Source: Enhygromyxa salina
Lineage (GTDB): Bacteria > Myxococcota_A > Polyangia > Nannocystales > Nannocystaceae
Length of the DNA: 64,000 nt
Direction: 5' to 3'
Assembly: GCF_002994635.1 (NCBI RefSeq)
Contig: NZ_PVNL01000042.1
Location: forward strand, 124,001 to 188,000
Shown here: piece by piece, positions 8,779 to 18,460 of the stretch
Layout: every line of letters begins with the position of its first letter
How positions within the stretch are numbered: position 1 is the first letter of the stretch
Program-made: the position numbers and the translations under genes
Notes under the pieces: model-generated
Seen by the model: the letters and a program-made list of their open reading frames with translations, nothing else
What the model was told of the DNA's origin: nothing
Databases searched by the model: none

Positions 8779-11700
8779 CTAGGGCAACAGGCTGCTCAGG
8801 GCGTCGACCAGGCGTTCCATGTCGACGGGCTTGGCGAGGTGGAGCTGGAACCCGGCCGCGGCAGAACGATTGCGGTCTTGCTCGGACGCCAGCGCCGTCA
8901 AGGCCAAGGCAGGGACGTCGCCGCCGCGCGCGGGGCCGAGCGCCCGGACCTTTGCCAACAGGCTGTACCCGTCTTCTTCCGGCATTGCGATGTCGCTGAT
9001 GAGGATCTGCGGGCGGAACGCCTCGAACAGCTCCAGGCCTTGGCGGACCGACTGCGCGGCTCGGACCTCGGCGCCGCTGAGGGTCAGCATCTGCAACAGC
9101 GCCTCGCGCGTCGGAGAATTGTCCTCCACGATCAGGATCTTGGTGCCCTGCATCCGACCTGGACGCGAATCACGCACGGGCGCATCGTCTCGCGCGAGCG
9201 CGGTGCGTGCGTCGTCGCTCAACAACGGCAGCATCACCGTGAACGTGGACCCCTGGCCTTTCCCGGCGCTCTCGGCCTTGATCGTGCCGCCGTGGACGTC
9301 AACGAGATGGTCGGCGATCGCGAGCCCGAGCCCGAGCCCCCCCTGCGCCCGCGTCTGCGTCAGGTCGGCCTGTGAGAACCGACTGAAGATGCTCGAAATA
9401 TAGTCGGGGTCGATCCCGAGGCCGTTGTCGACCACGCGGATGCGTGCGTAGCCGTCACTTCGATCGAGCGTCACGTGAATCTCTCCGCCTGCTGGCGAGA
9501 ACTTGATGGCGTTGGTCAGCAGGTTCCAGACCACCTGCCGCAAGCGCTTGGGATCACCACAGACCGGCGGCAGATCGTCATCGATCGTCTCCGTGATGTC
9601 CATCAAGCCATTGTCGGCCATCGGTAGGACCGTCTCCACGGCGCTGCGTACGATGTCCGGGAGCTGAACCAGCTGCATATCGATCGCTAGCTTGCCGGTC
9701 ACAATTCGCGAGACGTCGAGCAGATCGTCGATCAGCCGCGCTTGCATCTTCACGGAGGTCCCGATCGCGGCGAGCCCCTTGCGCAGTCGCTCGGGGCTCG
9801 TCACACGCTGCAACATCTGCGACTGCAACAGGACACTCGAGAGCGGCGTGCGTAGCTCGTGGGAGACAGTGGCAAGGAACTGATCCTTGGCCATGTTGGC
9901 CTGTTCGGCCTCGGCCTGGGCCCGCTCGGCGGCGCCGAGCAGGGCGCTGCGCTCGGCGTCGTAGCGCTTGCGGGCGGTGATGTCCTCCATGCTGAGCAAC
10001 ACCATCGGAACGCCGACGAACGAGCGAACCGGCTCCGCGGCCAGCAAGTAGGTCTTGGCGTCCAAGCACGCGTACTCGAACGGCTCGAACGGCGCCTGCT
10101 TGGCGAGCATCGCCTCGAGGCGTCCGCGCAGCTCTACTGAGTCCCAGCATCCGTCGATGAGCTCGAACAGGCTCTTGCTCTCCGTGATGGCCTGGGTCGA
10201 GGAGAACGACTCGTAGAACGCCCGGTTGGCCGACAGTACGTGCAGGCGCTCATCGAGCACCAGGATCGGCAACCGCAAGGCCTCGACGGTGCCCATGGCG
10301 TAGTCCCGCGCCCACTCGGCGGCACCCAAGGCACGCTTGAGCAGGTCGATGTCCATGACCGTCACGACCGCGCCGTCGATCTTCTTGTCGGTCGTCAGGT
10401 ACGGCCGGACCCGCAGCCGAAACCAGCGACCGGCGCGATCTTGGACCTCAGTCTCGCGCGGCGTCACGGTGTCGATGACCTCGGCGATCTCGTGATCCAA
10501 GTCGATCTCCAACTCGGACCTGATCTCGTCGATCGGGCGCCCAAGGTCGGCTGCACGGAGGTTCATGAGGGGACGTGCCCCGATCGTGAATCGGCGGACC
10601 TTGCGGTCTCCGTCCACGATGATGACGGGCAGCTCCACGCTGTTGAGCACGTTGGCCAGATCGCTGTTGACCTGCTGGAGCTGGTGGTTGCGGTTATTGA
10701 GCTCATCATTGAGGGTGGTGAGCTCTTCGTTCGTGGACTGCAGCTCCTCCTTCGCGGTCTCGAGCTCTTCGTTGAGGCTCTGCAGCTCCTCGTTGGACGA
10801 GAGCAGCTCCTCGTTGGCCGAGGTCAGGTCCTCGTTGGCGTGCTGGTGCTCGACGATGAGCGCGTGGAGGTACTCCTTGGTCGCCTTGAGCTCCTGCTCG
10901 ATGCGGGTGCTGTCGTCACCGGGCGGCAGCGAGACGACGACCGACGCGGCACCCTCGGTGGTGACCGCCGGCTGCTCATGGGTTTCCTCGAACACCACCA
11001 CGAACGCGCGCGCCTGCTCGCGGCGGTCCCGGAGCCCAGGCAGCGGAAACACGACGAGGTCACAGCTCAGGGTCGAGCCGTCGTGCTTGAGCTGTACACC
11101 CGGTCGGCGCACCACGGACCTGGTGCTCTTGGCCTCCGTCAGCGCCACGCGCAGGTCGGCGAGCAGCCCTTCGCGGGCCATCTTGAGCAGGTTGTTTTGC
11201 GGTCGCCCGGGTGGGGGCTCGAGGTACGGGCCGGTGCGCCCGCGGAAGTGAATGATCTCGCCCTTGGCGTCGATGACGACGCCGGCGGGAGCGTAGTTCG
11301 CCAGCAGCAGGGTCTCGGCCTGACGGATCACATCGCTGGCGGACTGCGAGAATGGGCTCGGTGCCACACCCTGGGGATTCGGGGCATGCAAGGCCAAGGG
11401 CGGGACGAAGCGTGTAGGGGGCCTGGCCTGGGTGCGACTGAAGACCTTGAATTGCTTGTCGACGCTCCAAAACAACTGATGGGGATCGACGATGTTCTCA
11501 CTGCGACCGAGCAGCAGGAATCCAGACGGATTCAACGCGAAATGAAACATTGCGAGAACGCGGCTCTGCAACGCCTGGTTGAAGTAGATCAAGACATTGC
11601 GACACGACAGCAGGTCCAGCTTGGAGAACGGAGGATCGTTCACCAGGTTGTGCCGCACGAACACGCACATGTCTCGCAACGACTTGTTGATCCGATAGCC

Positions 11701-12924
11701 GCGCTCGGTGCGGCTAAAGTAAGCCTGAAGCCGCGCAGGGCTGATCTCGCGCACCGCGCTGTCAGGGTAGACCCCCGCCCGCGCTCGATTGATCGCCTCG
11801 TCGCTGATGTCGGTAGCGAAGATCTGAATGGTGTATTTGGAGAAGTTCTCACCGAGCGCCTCGAGCAGGCAGATGGTAATTGAGTACGCTTCCTCGCCGG
11901 TCGAGCACCCGGCCACCCAAATTCGGATCCCCCCCCCTTCGGGCTTGCTCTCGAGCAGCTTGGGCAGGATGTTGTCGCGTAGGTGCTCGAACACCTCCGG
12001 TTCGCGGAAGAACGAGGTGACGTTGACCAGCAGATCCTCGAACAGCGCGCGCGCTTCCTTCGGATCCCCCTGCAGGACCGTCAGATAGTCCGTCAGGCTC
12101 GACGCTTGTCGCACCGCCATCCGACGAGCGAGGCGCCGTCGGATCGTCGTGGGCTTGTAGTCGCGGAAGTCCACGCCGGCTCCAGCCCGGACCAGCAACA
12201 AGATCTTGCGGAGCGTCGCCTCGTCTCCAAATTCGACGACGACGTCGGACTCGGGGGCCGTGTCGAGGAGGTGGGGATGATGGTTCAGCTGCAGGAGCGC
12301 GCGCGAGAGCCCCGGGACGTCGGCGACGAGGTCGACCACCCCGGCCGCGACGGCGGCGGACGGCATGCCGCTGAACTTGGCGGTGGCCGGATCCTCAGCA
12401 AACGCCACGCCGTCCTCGGCCTTGATGGCGCGCAGCCCTTCCGTGCCGTCCGTTCCCGTCCCGGATAACACCACCCCGATCGCCCGGTTACCCATCTCGG
12501 CAGCGAGCGAGCGGAAGAAGAAGTCGATGCTATGGGTGGGACCGCGGACGCCGACCTGGCGAGGGAGCAGGGACAGGGCTCCGTTCATGACCTCCAGATC
12601 GACGTTGGGCGGGATCACGTAGATGTGATCCACTTCGATCTTCATGCCATCCTCGATCGAGAGGACTGGCATCTTGGTCGCAGGGGTCAACACTTCGCTC
12701 AGCAGGCTGGCGTGCTGAGGGTCGAGGTGCTGGACCAGCACGAACGCCAGCCCCGGCCTCTCGGGCAGGGTCTGCAATAGATGCAAGAAAGATTCTAGCC
12801 CGCCCGCCGAGGCCCCGATGCCCACGATCGGACAGGGTGCGGCGGGACAAAGCTCAGCCGGAAGAACTGAGCCCGTTTCGACGGGCGGAGCTCCCTTCGC
12901 GCGTTTGTTTTTGGGTATGCCCAC
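8779..12924 (-). CDS. CheB-CheR-PAS-histidine kinase-receiver hybrid protein
   Basis: This 1381-residue protein contains a series of signalling domains. (1) A CheB methylesterase without receiver (about 28-215): IGASAGGLESF with the catalytic Ser, QHLDPQH with the His, SGTGTDGTEG with the Asp. (2) A CheR methyltransferase (about 235-490). (3) A PAS-like segment (about 545-640). (4) A long coiled coil of SxNEEL/LQSxNEEL heptads (about 690-760). (5) Two further PAS-like regions. (6) A HisKA dimerisation helix with the phospho-acceptor His in SHELRTPLSS. (7) A HATPase_c domain. (8) A C-terminal receiver with phospho-acceptor Asp in ILISDIAMPEEDG. Such CheB/CheR fusions are known as sensor kinases outside classical chemotaxis operons. 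No chemoreceptor or CheA gene is nearby, so the input is unknown. The terminal receiver suggests phosphorelay output to a separate partner. Confidence 0.93.
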   Translation of the reverse strand: MGIPKNKRAKGAPPVETGSVLPAELCPAAPCPIVGIGASAGGLESFLHLLQTLPERPGLAFVLVQHLDPQHASLLSEVLTPATKMPVLSIEDGMKIEVDHIYVIPPNVDLEVMNGALSLLPRQVGVRGPTHSIDFFFRSLAAEMGNRAIGVVLSGTGTDGTEGLRAIKAEDGVAFAEDPATAKFSGMPSAAVAAGVVDLVADVPGLSRALLQLNHHPHLLDTAPESDVVVEFGDEATLRKILLLVRAGAGVDFRDYKPTTIRRRLARRMAVRQASSLTDYLTVLQGDPKEARALFEDLLVNVTSFFREPEVFEHLRDNILPKLLESKPEGGGIRIWVAGCSTGEEAYSITICLLEALGENFSKYTIQIFATDISDEAINRARAGVYPDSAVREISPARLQAYFSRTERGYRINKSLRDMCVFVRHNLVNDPPFSKLDLLSCRNVLIYFNQALQSRVLAMFHFALNPSGFLLLGRSENIVDPHQLFWSVDKQFKVFSRTQARPPTRFVPPLALHAPNPQGVAPSPFSQSASDVIRQAETLLLANYAPAGVVIDAKGEIIHFRGRTGPYLEPPPGRPQNNLLKMAREGLLADLRVALTEAKSTRSVVRRPGVQLKHDGSTLSCDLVVFPLPGLRDRREQARAFVVVFEETHEQPAVTTEGAASVVVSLPPGDDSTRIEQELKATKEYLHALIVEHQHANEDLTSANEELLSSNEELQSLNEELETAKEELQSTNEELTTLNDELNNRNHQLQQVNSDLANVLNSVELPVIIVDGDRKVRRFTIGARPLMNLRAADLGRPIDEIRSELEIDLDHEIAEVIDTVTPRETEVQDRAGRWFRLRVRPYLTTDKKIDGAVVTVMDIDLLKRALGAAEWARDYAMGTVEALRLPILVLDERLHVLSANRAFYESFSSTQAITESKSLFELIDGCWDSVELRGRLEAMLAKQAPFEPFEYACLDAKTYLLAAEPVRSFVGVPMVLLSMEDITARKRYDAERSALLGAAERAQAEAEQANMAKDQFLATVSHELRTPLSSVLLQSQMLQRVTSPERLRKGLAAIGTSVKMQARLIDDLLDVSRIVTGKLAIDMQLVQLPDIVRSAVETVLPMADNGLMDITETIDDDLPPVCGDPKRLRQVVWNLLTNAIKFSPAGGEIHVTLDRSDGYARIRVVDNGLGIDPDYISSIFSRFSQADLTQTRAQGGLGLGLAIADHLVDVHGGTIKAESAGKGQGSTFTVMLPLLSDDARTALARDDAPVRDSRPGRMQGTKILIVEDNSPTREALLQMLTLSGAEVRAAQSVRQGLELFEAFRPQILISDIAMPEEDGYSLLAKVRALGPARGGDVPALALTALASEQDRNRSAAAGFQLHLAKPVDMERLVDALSSLLP

Positions 12925-13174
12925 TTAGCAGTTCGAGCTTTCGCCGTCCAAAGCACCAGCCCACTCCTAGCATGGACTACAGACAACCGACGAAACTGAT
13001 CTAACGCGATATTTGCCGGGGCGTCCATGGCGCCCTCCAAACCCGCGTGGCACCGACGAGACGCAGCGCCACCGCCACCGCCACCGCCACGAACGTCTAT
13101 CGTCACCGAGCACGGGCGGGACACTTCGGCTCGCGCCTATCACGCGGGCCGGCTGCTCGCCGACACCGCTGAGA

Positions 13175-13687
13175 TTAGCCCGCCGGCCACTCGGACCAGT
13201 TCTCCTGACTCCACCAGTCTTCGATCGTGTTGCCGTCGGCCGCGATCGCGTCGACCTTCGTCGCTAGAATTTCCACCCGCGTCGCGTCAGCCGGCACCGC
13301 GAGCATCGGACCGTCGAGCTCGAAGGTGTTGTTCTTCTTTGGCTCGCACTTGTACTTGCCGCCCGACACCGACGTGAAGTCGTTGTCCTTCTCGAACGGC
13401 GTGCCCGGCTTGACGCGCAGCAGCTTATCGCTGGCGTCGTAGTAGCGAAACAGCAGCATCGCCCCGGCCGCGGTCTTGTCACCGTGGTTGTAGAGCCGAA
13501 CCTTCAGGCCGCGCTCCTCGCCCTCCCCGATGAACTCCACCATCTCGACCGCGAGCGGCGAACCGTTGGAGGCCTCGGGCAGGACCTTGACCTCTTCCGC
13601 TTTGGGCGGCTCCTCCTTCTTGCCGCAGCCAAGCGGAACGGTCAGGGCGAGGGCGACGATGAGCGGGATCCGGGCAAACTCGATCAC
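13175..13687 (-). CDS. Putative lipoprotein, unknown function
   Basis: This 170-residue protein starts with a signal peptide and lipobox (VPLGCGKKEE), predicting lipidation at Cys21 and placement in the cell envelope. After a charged linker the mature part is a compact beta-rich region (AVEMVEFIGEGEERGLKVRL, then AMLLFRYYDASDKLL) resembling small beta-sandwich domains. It lies 46 bp downstream of the OmpA-like gene on the same strand and is plausibly the last gene of the envelope operon discussed at 13.7-23.3 kb. No closer family assignment is possible by eye. Confidence 0.7.
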   Translation of the reverse strand: MIEFARIPLIVALALTVPLGCGKKEEPPKAEEVKVLPEASNGSPLAVEMVEFIGEGEERGLKVRLYNHGDKTAAGAMLLFRYYDASDKLLRVKPGTPFEKDNDFTSVSGGKYKCEPKKNNTFELDGPMLAVPADATRVEILATKVDAIAADGNTIEDWWSQENWSEWPAG

Positions 13688-13733
13688 GGCGCGGACTCTA
13701 CCAGGCCCGATTCACGCCGTCACGAGCCCGCCC

Positions 13734-14528
13734 TCACTTCGGCCGCGGCGGCAACAAGGCGATCTCGATCCGCCTGTTCTTGGCGCGGCTCTTCTCCTTG
13801 TTGTTGGCGGCGACCGGCCGGAACTGCGAGAATCCAGCGGCGACCAGGCGCTCGCCCGGGATCCCGCTGGACTCCTCGAGGAACCGGACCACGTTGGTCG
13901 CGCGCGCGGCCGACAGCTCCCAGTTGGTCGGGAACTTGGCCTTGACCTCCTCGGACTTGATCGGCTGGTTGTCAGTGTGGCCGCCGACCTGAAACACCGA
14001 CTTGTCGGGCAGCGACTTGAGGCTCTCGGCCAGCTTGGCGATCACCTTTTGTCCGCGCTCGCTCAGCTCGGCCTCACCGACGGCAAACAGGACCTTGTCC
14101 GAGACGTCGATCACGAGGTAGCCGTGGCGCTGCGACACGCGAATGTCCCCGGTCTCGACCTCCTCGACGAGCGACTTGGACAGCTGATCCTGCAGGGCCT
14201 TGACCGCCTCGAGCGCTGCCTCCTTGGCGACGAGCTGGCCCTCCAGGTTGCCCTTGGCACCCTCGAGCTCGGCGATCTGGGCAGCCTGTGCCTCGACCTT
14301 GGCCTCGACCTCGGCGAGCGAGGCTTGCGCGGCCTCGAGCTGCTTGGCGCAGCCGTCGTCACTGGCCTTGGCCGCGTGCGCGGCCTGGGTCTCCTTCAGC
14401 TCGGCCTGAGCCGCGTCGAGATCAGCGCGTAGCTTGACGAGATCGACCTCGGGTGTGTCCTCGTCACAGGCAAAGAGGGGCAGCGCGAGGGCGCAGCCCA
14501 GGAGTGAAACACGGACGGAGCGAAGCAT
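13734..14528 (-). CDS. OmpA-family lipoprotein with coiled-coil linker
   Basis: This 264-residue protein has a signal peptide with lipobox-like ALPLFACDED. A long Ala/Glu/Lys-rich coiled coil (about 25-110) follows, then a C-terminal OmpA/MotB peptidoglycan-binding domain: VGGHTDNQP, NWELSAARATNVVRFL and NRRIEIAL. The domain should bind meso-diaminopimelate of peptidoglycan and tether the outer membrane. The start ATG at 14528 directly follows the 12-bp hairpin at 14529-14556. A second, 3'-truncated copy lies at 20057-20551. Their shared part is within the 1.07-kb direct repeat. This copy is the intact one, but its natural upstream neighbour is truncated, so its expression may depend on a promoter inside the IS-derived DNA. 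Confidence 0.88.
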   Translation of the reverse strand: MLRSVRVSLLGCALALPLFACDEDTPEVDLVKLRADLDAAQAELKETQAAHAAKASDDGCAKQLEAAQASLAEVEAKVEAQAAQIAELEGAKGNLEGQLVAKEAALEAVKALQDQLSKSLVEEVETGDIRVSQRHGYLVIDVSDKVLFAVGEAELSERGQKVIAKLAESLKSLPDKSVFQVGGHTDNQPIKSEEVKAKFPTNWELSAARATNVVRFLEESSGIPGERLVAAGFSQFRPVAANNKEKSRAKNRRIEIALLPPRPK

Positions 14529-14556
14529 CGCACGACAGCCTATCGGCTGTCGTGCG
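14529..14556 (-). terminator. 12-bp perfect hairpin between lipoprotein and OmpA-like genes
   Basis: cgcacgacagcc and ggctgtcgtgcg flank a 4-nt loop (tatc). There is no T-run, and the hairpin lies immediately before the OmpA-like start codon. It is more likely an attenuator, an mRNA-processing structure or an internal stabiliser than a simple terminator. The other repeat copy (20552-20579) keeps the fold by a G-U wobble in the minus-strand RNA. Confidence 0.55.
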
Positions 14557-14604
14557 TGCATGCCATTCGCTGCACGTAACAGGTTCGCCGCGCGAGCTAG
14601 ACTA

Positions 14605-15172
14605 CTACTTTGCCGCGTCGGCGGGCTTGTCACCGCTCGCCGGTTGTTCGGCGTCGGCCGGCTTGTCACCCGCTGCCGGCTTGTCGGCTTCGGCCGGGTT
14701 GTCCGCCGGCTTGTCGGCCGGCTGCTCGACATCGTCGGCTTTGACGTTGGGCTTGGGCTTTTGCTGGGTGTCGAACTGCTTGGGCTGGCCGCTCTTGCAC
14801 ACCTTCGACCCGACCTTGCAGCCGCGGATCTTGATGTCCGCGAGGATCCGCTCGAGGTCTTCACCGTGAGCCGCAGCCAGCTCGTCGTTGCCCGCGAGCT
14901 GCACGACCACCTGCCACGCGTCGGTCACGAACAGCACTGCCGTATAGAACTTCTCTTCGCCGTCGGCGCCCGCGGGCGTGTACGAGAAGTCAAAGCGGGT
15001 GCCGGGGACGCCGTTGCGCGACTTGACCGGCTCTTGACGCTGCAGCAGATAGCCGCGGGCCGAGAGCTTGGTGATCATGTCGTCGGCCCAGATCGCCAGG
15101 GTCCCGCCGCGGCGGTTGCTGAAGGTGGTGATGTTGAGCCCGACGTTATCGGGCGCCTTCATGCGCAGCTCG
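14605..15172 (-). pseudogene. 5'-truncated copy of the envelope lipoprotein gene
   Basis: About 185 residues from an internal Met (KAPDNVGLNITTFSNRRGG) to the C-terminus are nearly the same as the intact gene at 20628-21320. The signal peptide, lipobox and the next about 30 residues are missing because homology ends at 15172. Without a signal sequence the product could not reach the envelope. The C-terminal tail is Lys/Pro/Ala-rich (GDKPAD-type repeats). It lies next to the IS91-type element, whose arrival or capture probably caused the truncation. Confidence 0.82.
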
Positions 15173-15328
15173 CAACGCTCGCCGGCCGGTCACGAACCCC
15201 TCGGTGTGTGCACGGCGTGAGTCGGCGAGGCCACCCTCCCGCAAGCGAGGGTGGCCCAGCTCCCGGGCACCTCGCTGGCTCACGCATGAGCTCTGCAAAG
15301 CGAGCCCACGACGGCCGAGTAGCTGGTC

Positions 15329-16985
15329 GTGGCTGCTCCCTCGCCGTGCTCGACGACTCCGCGCCGAGACAGCTACCAGCGCCGCAGGCCCGACGAGACG
15401 CTGCTGTACCAGCTCATCGAGGAGCACTGGCCGACCTTCCTCGAGCGCGCCGAGCAGTCCGGCGGTTTGCCTGACTTCATCGTCGAGGAGTTCGAGGCCT
15501 ACCTGCGCTGCGGCATGCTCGAGCACGGCCTCGCCCACTTTGCTTGCCGGCAATGTGGCGAGTCGCTGGCCGTGGCATTTTCGTGCAAGAAGCGAGGATT
15601 CTGCCCGTCATGCACGGGCCGGCGCATGGCTGACGTCGCGGCTCACCTCGTCGACGAGGTGTTCCCGGAGGTCCCGGTGCGGCAGTGGGTCTGCTCGCTG
15701 CCGTGGCGGCTGCGTTATGCGATGGGCTACGACCGCAAGCTATGTGCCGACGTGCTCGACGCGTTCATCGTGTCGTTGCGCCGCTCGCTTCGGCGCCGAG
15801 CGAAGGCGCAGCTCGGTCTGCGCTCGGTCGACGATGCGCTGTTCGGTGCCGTCACTTTCATTCAGCGCGGCGACTCCTCGCTGCGGCTGAACGTGCACTT
15901 CCATTGCCTCGTGATCGACGGCGTGTACGTGAGGGACGAACGAGGTGCGCTGCGCTTCCACGAGCTCGGCGCTCCCAGATTTCCCCGCACGTCCTGCGAC
16001 CCATGGACCCAGGAAATGGAGCCCCCCTCCAGGGGGCCACACATACCCCTGCAAACAAAAGACCCCGAGGAGCGAAGCGACCAGACGCGAAGCGGCTGCA
16101 GTCGGCGAAGTGCCAAGGTGTCTGTGGGGGTCATGACTTGTTAGGTGGACCCACGAGCGACTCGGCGTCGTTCTCGAACGTCACGGTCGCTCGCTCGACG
16201 AGCTCGCGGGCGATGACCCCGCGACCGACCTACTCGGGCAAGAGCAGCCGGTGCTCGCGTCGTGCTATGGGGCCTCGGCCGCGGACCGACAGCTGCTCGG
16301 CGACGCACCTGGGCAGCAGACTCGCAAGCTCGCGCACGCGGTGCGAGAAGTCGCCAAGCGCAACGAAGCGCTCGCCGAAGTTGGTGGCGTAAACGTGCAC
16401 GCGGGTGCGGCCGTGCCCAGCCGCGATCGCCAACGGCTCGAGCGATTGTGTCGCTACGTCGCACGACCACCGCTCGCCCAAGAGCGCCTCGAGCTCACCG
16501 CCGATGGTCGCTGCCGCTACAACTTTCGGCACGCGTGGAAGAATGGTGTGCACGCCGTCTTGCTCGCTCCGCTCGATCTCATCGCGCGGCTGTGTGCCCT
16601 GATCCCGCCACCACGGTTTCATATGTTGCGCTATCACGGCGTGCTCGCTGCCCACGCCAAGGCGCGGCCCGAGGTCGTGCCAGGCCCCGAACCCAAGCGC
16701 GCTGAGCCGACGCAGATCCCGTTGTCGCTCGCGGGCGATCCGACCGCGCTCGAGGGACTCGCCAAGCAACCCTCTCGACATCCATGGGCGTGGCTGCTCT
16801 CGCGGGTGTTCGCGGTCGACATCATGACCTGCCCCCGCTGCCGCGGTGCGATGCGCTTGGTGAAGATCGCCAACAGGCCCGACGACATCGCACGGGCGCT
16901 CGCCGATCTGGGCCTCGGTGCCCGTCCGCCTCCGCGGCAAAGGCCAGCCCCAGCTGGCCAGCTCGAGTTCGACTTCGCGGCGTGA
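15329..16985 (+). pseudogene. IS91-family HUH transposase, interrupted by a 166-bp insertion
   Basis: The N-terminal part (15329-15976) shows the zinc-finger region CRQC...CKKRGFCPSC and the HUH nuclease motif in LNVHFHCLVIDGVY. The C-terminal part resumes in a different frame at about 16143 (RWTHERLG) and runs to 16985, ending CPRCRGAMRL and GQLEFDFAA as usual for the family. Between P216 and RWTHERLG lie about 166 bp unrelated to the transposase, largely a dispersed palindromic repeat also seen at 58.2 kb. A few conserved residues at the junction are lost too. The HUH and C-terminal parts cannot be joined without the insert, so the enzyme is inactive as it stands. Confidence 0.88.
15983..16136. 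repeat. Dispersed palindromic repeat, copy A
   Basis: Shares with 58130-58248 an ordered series of blocks: ccgca-gtc-tg, an aaatgg box, a C5/G5 hairpin core (gcccccctccagggggc here), acacat, then ggctgcagtcggcgaagtgcca and ctgtgggggtc. This copy has about 40 extra bases between the hairpin and the ggctgcag block. It interrupts the IS91 transposase, so it moved or was copied after that element arrived. Confidence 0.75.
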
Positions 16986-17175
16986 CCGACCCGACTCTGA
17001 ACGGGCCGTGATGGTCGAGCCGTGCCTCGGGTTCACGGAGCTGGGCAAGTTCGGGGGCGATGTCGCGCCGAACCGGTCCTGTCCGGCAGCTGACCCGTCC
17101 GCGATGCGCCTCGCCGGCCGCCGAGCACACCAAGCGCGGGGTGGCGCGATGTCCACGCATCCCGCGACCCCGCAT

Positions 17176-17580
17176 CGGATGTCCTTTCCGCCCATCAATT
17201 CTTTACTGAAACAAGTAGCAGACGCTGCGGTGAGCCTGGCATGGATGATGGTTCATATGTATGTTGGGGCCGGGTCGTCCGCTCAGGCGAGCGGTAACCG
17301 AGTCATCGATGGCTCTGTTGACGTCTTGTTTTCGGCCTGGGTTGGGTCCGCGCTGAACCCTACCTCGGACGTAGTTTCAACTCTGTCCGATGCGATGGTA
17401 TACACGGGCAACGTCACAACGCACTGTCCCGTGACAACGGACCTCGGTACCACGGTAAAGGCCAACAATGTCTCGATCTTGAAGGATGAAGTTGTTGTGG
17501 GTGAAGGTTGCGACTATGATCTGAGCCTAGCGACTCAGGGGGACGTCATGGTCGTGGTCGCGGCGGGCGCGGTGGTGTAG
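17176..17580 (+). pseudogene. C-terminal fragment of a beta-helix protein gene
   Basis: About 130 residues beginning near PPINSLLKQV match the C-terminal part of the gene at 18798-20144 at roughly two-thirds identity (shared words MVHMYVGA/MVHLYVGA and GSVDVLFS/GSVDMLFS). They then continue through SDAMVYTGNVTTHC to a stop at 17580. This shows what the other copy has lost at its end. The 5' part is missing and replaced by the IS91-type element. It is a paralogue fragment, not the displaced end of the other gene, because the overlapping segments have diverged. Confidence 0.7.
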
Positions 17581-17590
17581 TGAATGTGAG

Positions 17591-18460
17591 TCACTGTGTG
17601 CAGCAGCAGCCAACCCAGTCCCCTTGAAGCCATCCGATGGGCTGGCCGCAGCCCAAACTGGATTGTCCCCCCACAAGTCCACCGTTGCAGATGTTCATGC
17701 TGTCGGTGTAGACGTGGGTGTTGAAATCGCAGCCGTTGTTAACGCAAGTCTCACCAAAGCTGGCACACATTTCATCACAGTTGATGAAGCCGTCTGCTTG
17801 GCTGTAACATGGGTAGAACGTAGGCAAACAGTCGCCGTCGACGCAAGAGCCAATGTCGGGGGCCCCCTTATTTAGCCAGTTGCAGACGGTGCCGCAAGAC
17901 CCGCAGTTGTCGTTGTTCTCCATGACATCGATGCACTGACCATCGCACATCATCTCGTTGGGGTTGGGGCAAGGCGGATCCCCATCCCCATCCCCATCCC
18001 CGTCTCCACTAGCCTCCATACACACATTCCCAACGCACTCGAGGCTGCCGAGGCACTGTCCGCCATTGCACTCACACCCCAGCTCGCCCGGGATGCAGTT
18101 TGGGTCGGTGCAGACATCGCCGAAACACTCGAGGTCACCGAGGCACTGGCCGGCGTTGCACTCACAGCCCAGCTCGCCGGGGATACAGCTGGCGACGCAG
18201 GTGTTGTTGACGCACTCGAGGTCGCCGAGGCACTGGCCTGCGTTGCACTCGCAGTCGAGCTCGCCAGGCGTGCAGGCCGGATCGCCATCGCCATCACCGG
18301 GGTCGCGATCGCCTGGGTCGCCGTCGCCCGGGGTGTCGCCGTCGCCGTCGCCGTGTTCAGCGCTGCTGGACCCGGTGGCGGTGTCGGCACTCTTGCCATC
18401 GTCGCTGCACGCGAAGACGAGTGGGAGCACGCACAAGCTCGGCAAGGGCAGCCGCTTCAT
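17591..18460 (-). CDS. Cys-rich lipoprotein with Asp-Gly linker
   Basis: 289 residues. A signal peptide with lipobox (VFACSDDG) is followed by a low-complexity Asp-Gly/Pro linker. Three tandem Cys-rich units follow, each with the pattern PGELxCECNxGQCLGxLEC, and then a second (DGDGDGDGD) linker. A C-terminal Cys-rich domain (CDGQC, NCGSCGTVCN, GCGQPIGW) ends CCCTQ. The 17-residue repeat spacing suggests small disulfide knots exposed on the surface. Similar lipoproteins are abundant in Nannocystineae. It is convergent with the beta-helix fragment (11 bp apart) and lies in the cargo between the direct repeats. The start ATG at 18460 is chosen because it begins the signal peptide. Its function is unknown. 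Confidence 0.8.
   Translation of the reverse strand: MKRLPLPSLCVLPLVFACSDDGKSADTATGSSSAEHGDGDGDTPGDGDPGDRDPGDGDGDPACTPGELDCECNAGQCLGDLECVNNTCVASCIPGELGCECNAGQCLGDLECFGDVCTDPNCIPGELGCECNGGQCLGSLECVGNVCMEASGDGDGDGDGDPPCPNPNEMMCDGQCIDVMENNDNCGSCGTVCNWLNKGAPDIGSCVDGDCLPTFYPCYSQADGFINCDEMCASFGETCVNNGCDFNTHVYTDSMNICNGGLVGGQSSLGCGQPIGWLQGDWVGCCCTQ

Larger units (their letters stand above)
14098..15172. repeat. Direct repeat copy 1 (1075 bp) of an OmpA-lipoprotein segment
   Basis: The sequence from tccgagacgtcgatcacgag at 14098 to atgcgcagctcg ending at 15172 is nearly identical to 20121-21183 in the same orientation. Differences are scattered substitutions plus a 12-bp indel, which adds four residues in this copy's lipoprotein tail. 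Homology stops abruptly at both ends. Copy 1 joins the intact 3' part of the OmpA-like gene on its left and IS91-type sequence on its right. Confidence 0.92.
15173..17175 (+). mobile_element. IS91-family (rolling-circle) insertion element, disrupted
   Basis: About 2.0 kb lies between the end of repeat copy 1 and the point where beta-helix gene homology resumes near 17175. It holds a transposase of the IS91 HUH class, broken by an inserted repeat. Left of the gene is a nested inverted repeat. The outer arms are 15217-15230 and 15270-15283 (12 of 14 pairs). The inner perfect 10-bp arms are 15229-15238 and 15247-15256. Such structured ends are expected of rolling-circle elements. The exact right end is not defined by a visible motif. 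Confidence 0.75.

Noticed and set aside
10240..11883. Plus-strand frame opposite the hybrid kinase gene with long Leu/Val/Glu runs
   Set aside because: It is the antisense image of the coiled-coil and CheR regions; no start signals or known domain.
13060..13095. gccacc tandem repeat upstream of the hybrid kinase gene
   Set aside because: Simple low-complexity sequence of a high-GC genome in a non-coding stretch; too short to support a function.
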